From contig NC_089321.1 of NCBI RefSeq assembly GCF_036669915.1, positions 11,578,914-11,642,913 on the forward strand: 64,000 nt of DNA, read 5' to 3'. The DNA comes from Pocillopora verrucosa. Taxonomy: Eukaryota > Cnidaria > Anthozoa > Scleractinia > Pocilloporidae. Below the pieces are notes generated by a model. It searched no databases, was not told the origin of the DNA, and worked only from the letters and a program-made list of their open reading frames with translations. This document shows positions 13,822 to 23,957 of the stretch, one piece after another. A program made the position numbers and the translations under genes. Numbering within the stretch: position 1 is the stretch's first letter; each line of letters opens with the position of its first letter.

Positions 13822-15720
13822 TATCTAAATCTAAACGAAAAAACGCTGACGTTTGTATCATTATTTATAGTATGTACCTAACAAATACCTCTTTCCTGAT
13901 TGGTCAGTGACGAATGCTTGAATGGGTCACAAAGTCCGGGATTCCGTATTGCGCTCTTTTGAAATTAATGCCTTCAAAGACAAATAAAAGGGACCTTTTT
14001 CTCGGTTATTAAGGCCAAAGTCCCCCGCAAAGTGTTGTAAAGCGCATCAGAGCATATTCATATGGATAATGCGCTGTTTGAATGCTGTGTCATCATAAAA
14101 AAAAAACCTTCAGTTTGCTTCGTCTGTCGTAATTATTAACGGAGTATTCCATAATTTCTTTTTCGTGCTTCTCAACCCGTAAAGCCCCTGCCTCTCGGTA
14201 AACTTCTAGTATGGTAAAGATAAAGCTACCGCCCCCAACCAAACCCTCACTATTGTAACTATGGCTCTGGGTCTCTAATGAAATCCAGAAGCTAGATGGT
14301 ACGTGGAAACAGAGGTCTGAATGGAAGAAATACGCAAATACGCACACGCTAAAATTCAACGGAACGTAAAGCAGAGAAAATTTATAACTCAGAATGTCAG
14401 TTGCTTTTGAACAAAGTTTATTTTCAACTCATTTTACCCTACCCTAAGAATCTCTTTTGCTTAACATATTATCATCCATAGCGGGGCACAAGTGACTGCA
14501 GTTCCTGAGTATTCCGGGAAATGAACGTAAAACAGATGGACGTTTCTCTGCTCCCTTGAAGGGAGTGGAATTACGTTTTTTGGGCGCGGTCAATTATGTT
14601 TCTCTGGCTCCAAAACCTGGCGGTCATCTTCGACACTTAAGCAAATTTAGGACGAATTCTACGGATTATACGAAACGTGGTTGCAGTTACCCAGACTTCC
14701 TTGGGATTTTACTCCCTGGCTAACTATTAAAAACAACTGTGTCAAAAAATAAAAGAAAAAAAATATATATATATATCTGTCTAAATATTTGAGTCATATC
14801 CACGCTTAATACTTGCTTACCAAAATCGTCTTATATATCGTTTTTGATGAGAGATCAGTGATGATTCTTCGCATGGGGGGGGGGGGAGGGGGAGTGGGGG
14901 AAGATGGAGGGGGCTCAGTCGTCGCTAAAAGAGTATTATTAGTATGGCCGGTTCATTACTGGACAGCGCACCGAATATATTGTAGCTTAAAGTATTCTCA
15001 AGGGGATGTTTGATTGGGGTTACATTGAACTCACAGGGCACTCAAATCAGAATTACATGATTATAAACAAACATTAATTTTTTTCTATACTGTTCTCTCC
15101 TAAGAGAGAAATTTTCAAATGAGTGTCGCAGGTATTTCGATGGTGCTCTGGTTTCACCATTCATTGATTGGTGAAAAAGAACCCACGCTATCTTCTCAAC
15201 CAAACAGACGCAAAACTATGACTGATTGCACCAAGGTCACTCGTGTTTTCCCGGTTTTGATCTTAGGACACTCAATCGAAAAAAAGTTCTACTTGCCGAG
15301 TAGAGCAAGTCCTTACTGAGCCTCCACGGAAATTTCCCCTTCATCGCGCTCTGTAATATGCTAAGAAACTAACGGAAACCTCTCAGCCAATCAGATTCAA
15401 GCTAAAACTAAATGTGACTTGGTCAAGACTTGTTCACTTGCGTCAGGTCAGTTTATCCGCGCTGGGGGCCAGTCACGTGCAGTTACTTTAAGTTCTGATT
15501 AGCTCTTTGCGCTATCTACCAATAATCTATTTGGCCGTTTGGATTGGTTTGGTTTTAAGACACTAATTCGAAAACTACACTAAACCAGCGTAACAAAATA
15601 ACCGAGCAATTACTAAACATTTTCTTTTTTGTCACTTTCAAATGCATCCGTGAAAGGTTCTTGTAACAGACACACAAATGAATATTATAATCTGTTTTCT
15701 CCTCAATGTAATGTAATCTT
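13822..15720. other. Spacer upstream of the LITAF-like gene
   Basis: No exon recognised. It contains a strong G-quadruplex-type run at 14875-14913 and, from about 15113 to 15600, a repeat-like stretch with the landmark GACACTCAATCGAAAA. A similar landmark (GACACTCGATCGAAAA) occurs near 20220, so both are probably degraded copies of one coral repeat. Confidence 0.4.
14875..14913 (+). repeat. G-run cluster, possible G-quadruplex
   Basis: Twelve G in a row, then G5, G5, and GG-A-G5 separated by 1-5 nt. The pattern fits the standard four-G-tract quadruplex rule several times over. No gene start is close by. Confidence 0.6.
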
Positions 15721-15927
15721 TCAGTATTGAGAGATGCTTAAGTTGCCTCTGCTTCTGCTTCCCCATCTAAATGGATTTATCTTATTGAAGATTTCAGGAA
15801 GCCAGGAATTGTTGGTTTTGGCATACACGCAGCTCTTGCTAAATTGGAATAAATTTGACGAATTTTAGTAATTAACTCTGTTATGAAATCTTTTATATCC
15901 AGCAAAAAAGGGATAAATGCACAGCTC

Positions 15928-18900
15928 TTACCTTGCTGCTTTGGTTTTGTGATTCTTCTGTCTGGCTGAAATGATGCCATCTACAAAAATAAAGGAAACA
16001 TTAACGCATTAATGCGTGATAAATCAAGGAAAACATGGTGGTGCGCTGCACAGACTGAAGTGGGAGGCTCAGCCACAATACATTGAAACACTATTAAAAA
16101 GTCAGTCAAGATAGTCAGCGGTGATGAGTCTTCGTTGCTTCCCTACATGCCAGCGGACATAATGAGCAGTGAGTAAGTTAGTCTTTCTTTTTTTTGCGAG
16201 GAGCTTCCTAACTTCACCATACCTGACTCATACCCAGTCGTCCTCATTGCAAGTAGGTAGAAGGGTGCCTAAGGTGGAATGGATAGCTCTTTCTCCCCCA
16301 ATGTGTTTCCATGCCATGAGTGCCCTGAAGAACACTAGGAAAAAGTCAGGCACTACACTAGAGCCTCCCTCATACCTGACTCATACCCAGTCGTCCTCAT
16401 AACACGCAAGTGGGAAGGGTGCGCAAGGTGTAATGGGTAGCCTTTCTCCCACATTGCGCTCCCATATCACGAGTGCTACGAAGCAGAAAATGAAGAATGT
16501 AAGCATCATACCTAAAGCTTCTCGTAGAGTCTTTCCATTGTGTTTCAGAGAACAAAGTTTTTCTCTCATTTCGTAGATCTTTTCTATGGGAATGACCTCT
16601 GCTTTCTTGCCTTCCGTTGGGACTTTCTTGATATTTTCAATGATGACATTCTTCTCTTCCTCATACGTTCTCTTGTCCTCCTTCATTTGGGCAATCTTTG
16701 CTTCGTCTCTAATCACCTTCTCTTTCATCTCCTCTTCTCTGATCAGCATGTCCAGGTACTCGCTAAAGGAGTCGTTGTAGGCAATCATGGCATTCTGCTT
16801 GAGGAAGACACCAAAGTAGCTGGCACATCGATAGATGAACTGCTTTTCCTCTTCAAGTTCTTGGATGTTCGTCGCCAACTCTCTGATGAACAATTGCTTT
16901 TGAGACTTCAAGTCGGTTTTCTTCTTGATTTTCGACTGAGCTTCCTCAGACAGGAATTCCTTCTCAACGACATTGGCTGTGTAGCGGATATGCATGTGTT
17001 CTCTGTAGTTGTGTCCACAGAGTCTGCACACTCCACCAATCATAGCCCAACAGCCATGAAGCTGGTCATTATTGGTTGTCTCGATTGGAACTCCTGAGAG
17101 ATTACAGTGATCATGGCATACTTGCTCATAAACGGTGTTTTGCTGACCTGATTGGCCGACGGGTACATACCTCTTACAAGCAGGGGCGGCACAGACTGTC
17201 ATGGGATAGTCAAGGGGTTCTAACTCCAGCTCAAAGCCTTTAAATTTTAGTTCCTTCTGGAAGTCCTTGATGTCTTTTTCAAAGGCCTGGCACTGGCCTT
17301 TCACATCTTTTATCTTCTTCAAATTCATCTCAATAAGCTCCACAGCCTGACCCATTGGTTTGCTCAGGGCGATGATGCAATTCCTCGCCTCATTAAGGCT
17401 TAGGGTCTTCTTAGTATCATGAGGCGTCATATTCTTCACGCGTTCGAAAAGTCTGCAGGTGGTATCACACGACTTCACCCAGCTTTTTGCGTAGAGATCT
17501 ACGTCCTCAGCCGTGAACTTAATTTCACTCTTGTGGCAGGCCAGAAACCTGTCGAGGGAGTGAAAAAAATTAATAATCTGGCTCGATTTCACTATATGAA
17601 CTAAATTCAATTCTGATGATTCGAGCTAAAAATCTCGCAATGAACGAGAGAATAAAGTCGACCTAATGGTCCACCTTCAATTATTCAGCCTATTTTTAAG
17701 TTCGTTATCTGCAGTTCCCTTTAATCTTCTCCATACTATTATGATTTTCTGTTTCACTGAAGTACTATTTTGTAGTAAATTGAGAGGAAGTTTGTAACGT
17801 AAGGGTAATTTTTGTGGCGCAAAAAATGACTCGAAATATATCGAGAATGCGCTCCTTTACTTAAAGTAAACACCAAATTACCTGAAAGCTTCGTTGTCAA
17901 AACAAAAATAATTCGAAGGAGAGACATCTATCCCGATACTATTCTCATCGAGGAGCTTTTTTAGCACTGGAAGGCTATCTCCTGGTCTGTAGAATGTTCC
18001 TCTGGAGTTGGTGAAGGCAAACATGATGTTGGAAACTAAGGACTTGTGGAGGTGGGTCAACAATTCCAAGACGCAAAACTTGAAAGCCACTGTCAGCCTT
18101 GCGTTGTTAGGCTTGAGAAGCACAACCACGGCGTTGATCTTGTCATAGCAAGTAAGAAAGGCCAAGATATTATCGAAGTTTTCCTTGTCCTTCTCAATGC
18201 CTCTGCAGTCCCCGATGCCCGGTGTGTCAATAAGATGGAAGATTGAGGTGCTGGTCTCCAGTCGGTACTCCTGAGGGAATTGGGTGGCAGATTGACCACT
18301 AGAGAGAACTTCATTATCATCAGCAGACCCAAAGGCGATGTCCATCCCTTCTCCACTTTCATTCGTGAAAGTAAACCTAGCATAATAATGAAATATTTGA
18401 CAATAATTCATGAGCGCGCGTTGGATATGAGGTGGTAAATTGCCAACAGCGGCGAGTTGGCCATAACCAATCTCGTATCCAACAAGCGCGAAGAGAATAA
18501 TTGTTTTATTAAATTTCACTAAATCCTGAACATTTGGATGTTTGGAGCCTTTTTTCAGCCCTGTAACAGTCGGTGCAATGCATTTCCGCATAAGTTGACT
18601 CGGAATACGAGCTGATCACCTGTGTTGAATGAACAAATCAGAACGCTAGAAGTGCAACATTCGGAGTTGAAAATTTAATACATATATCTTTGTCATGGTT
18701 CTAAACCTTCACGCGGAAATTTTGCTTTTCGGGCCTCGTCATGTAGAGAGGATCGCCACACAAAATTGAGCATTGACTCTCGTTCAAATATTTTTACCTA
18801 GATGGAATCAGTACAGTGAAATCAGGGTCGTTCATGGCGTCTTCGAGAGACTCATGCTTTGCATAGTTGGCAATACCATTAATCCACGTGGACTTGCCCA

Positions 18901-19164
18901 CACCAGTCTCTCCCAGTATGAGGATAGTGAAGTCTCCTTTGGCTGCAGATGCCTATGGGTTCAAAGACAAGAGAAGTTTATTACACAGATAATAATGTGC
19001 ATAAAACATTACCCGCGTCTGATTGGCTGTAACTGAGTGCAATTTTCATGTAACACGAGTGCAAAAGTATGACACAAGTGCAAAGTTGTAAAACGAGTGC
19101 AAATTACAAATAGCATGTGCGCACTGTCAAAATTTCGTTGGTATAGGTAATCACATGATTTCGA

Positions 19165-19195
<31 letters not shown>

Positions 19196-20520
19196 ATTTT
19201 CCAAAGAAATTGCACGAGCCCGTAGGGTGAGTGAAATTTGTGGTCTCTGAAAAAATTAACAAGTGCTTATTTCTTCCAAATTGCACGAGAAAATCATGTG
19301 ATTAGTCCTGTAAAGACTATAAACTGCACTCGCCGCACAGGCTTATGCAATTTTGTTGTCTTGAAAAATTTTCTCGTGCGAATTGCACTCGAAATCATGT
19401 TATTACCTATACGTACAAAGCGACATATGAGCTACGCTTGAGGCGGATTTCCGGGATGATACTGAATTACGACCTAAATTAGTTTTTTAGTACGAGAGTG
19501 ATTATCAACCGAGTTTCGGTCTAAGATTGGTCAACAAACCATGCACTGCCTCTCATCAATGCAAGACTCTTCAGCTGCGATCCACTCGGAATCATCTTCT
19601 TTTTCCAGCCCTCAGGTATTTTGCTAGTTTTTGCTAACAACAGTCCGAGATTATTGGCAAAATAAAATTGCTTTTGATGACCTATATCAGCGCGTCGCTT
19701 TCGTTATTGCTGTTGAAAAAAACTCAGTGTTGTGGATCCATATCTGGGATTATCGACTGGACAAATGAAACAAAAAAAAAAGCAATAAGTTCGTAACGAT
19801 TTTGTGCAAATCCATACCAAATCATTATGTCTGATGTTGATTGCGGGACAAAGAAACTGTATAAGGATGTTAGACGGCTTACCCTTCTATAATGGCACAT
19901 GAAACGGTTATCGAACCCAAACCTGCAGAGTATTTTGCCAGTATCAAAAAGATAAATTTTCAACTCAATGTTGAAACTAATCCAAGTTTTACCTCCTCTA
20001 TGATTGGTCCAGAACACTCGCGCCACTTTCTCAACCTATCAGATGCAAAACCTGAAAACTAATCACGACTTGGTCGCCTGCGCTTTCCCGCGCTTTCCCG
20101 CGGCTTCCCGCGCTTTTGGCAGTTTTGTTGTTTTTCACTTTGAGTTATCGGTAGTGGCTCTTTGAAGTATTTCCCTTCTTCTGATTGACCATTACGATAA
20201 ATTTAAGATTGGTTTTACGACACTCGATCGAAAAGCGCTCTAACTACTTGACAAAGGATAATCCCTCTTTCCCAGTTAAGTCATGCGCGTAAGTCAGTAA
20301 GGAAGGAAATATTTCGGCGCCGCACGAGAAAGCTGACTGTTCATCGTCCAATCATGGTAAGCTGCTGTCTCGGTCCATTTCAGGCTGATCTGGCATATTT
20401 TTAAGAATTTACCTCGACTTGAGGACCTTTTACACTTGAAGTGGTCCCACTGGGATGTTTAACAGCCTTGCCATCCGTTAAGTCGTTAGAAACTTCAACT
20501 TTATTTCCAGGAGCTTCCAT
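15928..20520 (-). CDS. P-loop GTPase with Cys/His-rich segment and coiled-coil tail
   Basis: Five reverse exons: 20413-20520, 18798-18952, 17882-18376, 16512-17548 and 15928-15980, all GT-AG with matching phases, giving 615 aa. G1/P-loop is GETGVGKST (residues 50-58), followed by IPSRFTF as a likely switch I region; G3 is DTPGIGD (138-144); FTNSRGT later may be the G4 equivalent. Residues 372-439 hold a dense Cys/His pattern (CAAPAC, CHDHC, CRLCGHNYREHMH) that probably binds zinc. A charged coiled coil follows to near the C-terminus. The fold belongs to the TRAFAC/AIG1-septin-like GTPases; the combination resembles large uncharacterised GTPase families in cnidarians and fungi. No signal peptide or membrane segment, so cytosolic. 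The last exon holds a strong donor (CAAG|GTAAGA) four bases before its stop; splicing to 15721-15766 would give 629 aa instead. Function unknown. Confidence 0.8.
16219..16490. repeat. Two-unit tandem duplication, 153-bp period, in GTPase intron 4
   Basis: The block ATACCTGACTCATACCCAGT starts at 16219 and again at 16372. The shared sequence continues through GGGTGC...AAGGTG.AATGG.TAG, a run of CTTTCTCCC and a GAGTGC block. The units have diverged somewhat. The duplication lies just downstream of exon 4 and creates a long spurious extension of that frame. Confidence 0.75.
19141..19411. mobile_element. Nested inverted-repeat (foldback/MITE) element in GTPase intron 1
   Basis: Outer arms 19142-19172 and 19381-19411 are inverted repeats with one mismatch in 31 (TATAGGTAAT.ACATGATTTC). 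A second arm at 19264-19304 is also an inverted match to 19148-19187 (TAATCACATGATTT...CGTGCAATTTGGAA.AAATAAGCA). The stretch can therefore fold in two alternative ways. No coding potential. Related GAGTGCAA motifs continue to about 19035. Confidence 0.75.
19870..20240. repeat. Degraded repeat with GC-rich CGCGCTTTCCCG tandem units, GTPase intron 1
   Basis: GCGCTTTCCC is repeated in tandem at about 20079-20115, with a variant CGGCTTCCCGCGC. This is followed by ATTGGTTTTACGACACTCGA, a block resembling sequence near 15270 and 15550. Probably a degraded dispersed element; its ends were not defined. Confidence 0.4.
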
Positions 20521-21102
20521 GTTGTAGTAATGTTGTAATAACGTTAATACTGAAAACATCAACTGTTAAAACTTTAGTAAACTGTGAGGCTAAAGGTTTT
20601 GTTACTATTCAGCCAATTTGATGAAAACAAAACAAAGACCAATGACTTGGGAAGGAATATGGGCACCGGTCAGTATTTATCACGTGGAGAGGTGGGGAAG
20701 GATCGGAGGATTTCGGTGTTATCATGATAAAACTTTTGGCTCGGTAATGTTTTAAAAATCTTATTAGCAGTCAATTGACAGTCAACTTCGCATCGTATCC
20801 CCTTTATGCTTCGATAGCGATGACTACCCCCCCTCCACGCTTTCCCTTGGAACAATGATAACCTCACCCCCCCCACACCCCGACGATAAAAAAGCAAAGA
20901 TTCTGAGGATAGTTTGAAATGGTCAGAAAGCAACTCGGTAAAGACTTCAGGGATTAACCATTTCTGAATGGGTTTTCTCACAAATTTCGAAGAAAGGTCG
21001 CAACTTCAAGATTCAAGAATATTTGCAAGTGGCAAAAATTAAAAAAATCTCACGAGACACTTTAACTGAGATGCACCTGGTGCGAAATTTGCCTCTTAGT
21101 GA

Positions 21103-21910
21103 TCAGAAACCAACCACTTCCGGGAAAAGATTTTCTGGAGAATATAAGAATAAAGCACAAGGATACATATCAAACTCTTTCCCCATTGCGACGAACATTT
21201 GTTTTTCTCGGTTCCAGGTGTACGCAACCACTAACCCCACGTAATGCACAAGCTCTCCGTTACGAATTTTCAAAATGGCGGACAGGCCAAAGAGGGAAAT
21301 AATAAAAACAAAGCGATTTTGCAATGAATAATCAACATACACCCTCGTTAGAAAGGCAAATCCACGGAAGAAAGATACAAAACTGTATGATATTGAGATC
21401 GATATGATATTAAATCGATACCGAGGGCCCGTTTCCAACTTGCTAAGAAGTGCATTTAGTTACCTTCCGCCACGATTACTAGCTTTCTTGACAGCTTTCT
21501 GAAGACAGAATACTTTCTTTCTGAAGACTTCTGATATGCCGCTTTTGATTATTACACCTCGTACATCTGATTGCTCAAACACTTTGTTTACGATTGTTGA
21601 AAGGAACGACTCATGGTTCTCCGTCTTCGTCTTTATATTGCTTTGAAATAGTATAGATTAGTAAGCTGAGACGAAAAATTAATAAGGGAAGTTTACGAAA
21701 AATCCAGCAAACAAGCTTAAAAAAGGCATTTATTTAGACTTCATAATTCAACGAACTTCACAAATCTTACTTGTTTATCTCGTAAATAAACGATGGCAGA
21801 TTAATTCCCGAAGCGCTTTCTGAGTTTCCCGATCCCTCTCCTACTGCTTTCACGCTTACAAAACAGGAAAAAATCAAAAGGAGGAAGATACAGCTGTTTT
21901 GAAACGCCAT
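21103..21910 (-). CDS. Unrecognised secreted or membrane protein, three exons
   Basis: Exons 21771-21910, 21464-21640 and 21103-21343 (reverse) are joined by GT-AG introns of 130 and 120 bp, both phase 2, giving an uninterrupted 185-aa frame. The N-terminus is a textbook signal peptide (MAFQNSCIFLLLIFSCFVSVKA), then a Gly/Ser-rich acidic stretch, a Lys-rich middle exon with one Cys, and a hydrophobic patch at about residues 117-130. I do not recognise a family. Support comes from the signal peptide, compatible phases, and a good polypyrimidine tract before exon 3. Start choice is the only ATG that gives the signal peptide. It lies about 0.6 kb upstream of the GTPase gene on the same strand; a functional link is not implied. 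It could be a chance model, hence moderate confidence. Confidence 0.5.
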
Positions 21911-23957
21911 TTGACGAGGGTAAATCTACTTTTTGTTCGACACTTTACATATCAAAACAAAGGAAATTTGTTCCTCTTTTTGATTCTGGCGGTACATTTT
22001 TAATTTGCGCCTGCGTCAAGAGATGTCGCCCGAGACCCTTCGCTCGGTCGTGTTTTGATCAAAACCGCCTTGTTAATTTCACGCAACCGCTCGGAGAAAA
22101 GGTAAAAATGACGAGGGAAAAACTTTACCTTCAAGTTAGAAAATTAGCGAAATAGAAAGCCAAAATATTATGGTTTAATATTTCAGAGGTACATTGAGTG
22201 CTTTTTCCGTAGAGAATCCGCACGATGGTAAAACATTCGAAAATTACACTCGATTTGAGTGGGGTGTTGAAGTGGGCGTGGTCACCACTTTCATGTTAAG
22301 ACTATTTGTACCCCATGAGTTTGATATGTTCTGAGAAACATTGTTTGATATTTGTCACAACACGTCATAGTGAAAGTATGGATTTAGAATTCCCCCCAAA
22401 ACAATCATTTCCGATGGCAGGTTTCCGAATAATTTCGGGGAATTCGGGGAATTCGGGGAAAATCCCGTTTTGATAGCGAAAGTGCATTGTAATGGCTTTT
22501 TTTCTTTAGGAAGCAAATGGACAGAGATATGGAGAAAAAAATGAGATTGCCACAGTTCTGGTTTTCTGTTACGTACAGAGTTCTTCGAATTATCTTGTCT
22601 CGGTTGTGCATCGGACGGTTTGAAAAAAAGGAAAAGAAAAAGAGGGACCAAGGCGAAACGAAATGTAACGAGTCTTCTCAAAGCAATGGAAGAAGGCCCA
22701 CTTCCGTTTAGAGCAAATCGATTCCGCACCGTTCAATCGCTGTGAGTAATCATTACCAGCCTTTGATTCCTCTTTATATTTTGGCTTGATGAAGTGAAGT
22801 TACTCCGAGGATGTTGTGGAAAGGAAGCTTTCTTACAACGTTTAACCACAAATCTATGGTGACCTCCAAACAGTTTTGAAATAGTGATCCTTCTTTGAAC
22901 GCACATGAATCCCAATTAAAACTACCATGAAAGCTACCATTATTGCTCTGTAGAATTGAATTTGATTAATTGTGAGAATGCCATGTCTGAAAATGGAAGT
23001 ATTAGCTTAATTCTTACCTCTATGTACTTCCAATTCGCTTCAGCTTGCACAGGTCGCCGCTTCAGATTAAAAGAGGTAGCTGGTAAGAATTAGTAGCAAT
23101 ATATTCCCGCCGACAATACGGGATCTTGCAATCCTTTTTAGGTAAAAATACGGGAAGAATGAATGAAATTTAAAACGAAGAGGTGAAACTGACATTTTCT
23201 AAAGTAATTTTACTGATCGTTTCGGTGCACTTTGGCCAACCGACTCATTATTAGCCCACGTGAAATTGATTCTTAGAAAGCTTTTCTTTCATTTCCTGCG
23301 TTTCTCCTAAACCGGATGAACTAGTATAGCCCAGGGCCTGGCGTCACACGGACAGATCCATGGACTACCCGATGGGTTACACCCCACGGAACCTCAATTT
23401 TCCCACACCGGAAATGAATAGACAAATGTATGAATGAGTGACTAAAGAACGAAATAAAAGAATGAACAGAGACAAGAGAATGCAGGCGAAAGGCGACGAA
23501 AAAAAAAAAGAACGAGGAAAGAGAAAAACTGGTTTGAAATGCAGCACCAGCAAAAAGGAAGAAATGAATTGAAAAAGTCAACTGAATAAGGATGAAATCG
23601 AGGTCAACAAGGGATCTGAATCATAAGAATGAGTTTTAAAATTTTCACCGCTTACCAATTTGAATGCATCGACCTCATGTAAGTGCAACTAACCTCTGAA
23701 TAAAACTTCCGCAAAGTTAACGTGAAATGAGATTGCATTTATTTTGTAACTTTACCATGAACGTCGTAACGAAACTTTGTTTAAATAAGAAGGTAATTAT
23801 ATTGTATTAAGGGAAAAGCATAATTATTGTTCATTATCGTGTTGATTGACAATTGGTGTATTTTGACAATAATCTTTCTCTCCTCTACACCAATCAGATT
23901 GAAGAATTGTCTGTAGAGGATTTCGAAACAATAATATTTTCCCGCGGTCCTGCCAAC
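21911..23957. other. Spacer between divergent secreted-protein gene and POFUT2
   Basis: No exon recognised. It includes the likely promoters of both flanking genes, which point away from each other. A small tandem array (GAATTCGGG, three units) sits at about 22435-22460. The reverse open frame 22355-22729 has low-complexity hydrophobic sequence and no family resemblance. Confidence 0.45.

Noticed and set aside
16381-16511. Hydrophobic C-terminus (LTFFIFCFVALVIW) as a membrane anchor of the GTPase
   Set aside because: It lies downstream of a good donor at 16511 and within a tandem duplication; the spliced product skips it.
16540-17097. Long forward open frame (185 aa)
   Set aside because: It is the antisense shadow of GTPase exon 4, whose reverse frame has GTPase-family motifs and correct splice sites.
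22355-22729. Reverse 124-aa open frame with a hydrophobic stretch
   Set aside because: Low-complexity, no family resemblance, no splice or start support; probably chance.
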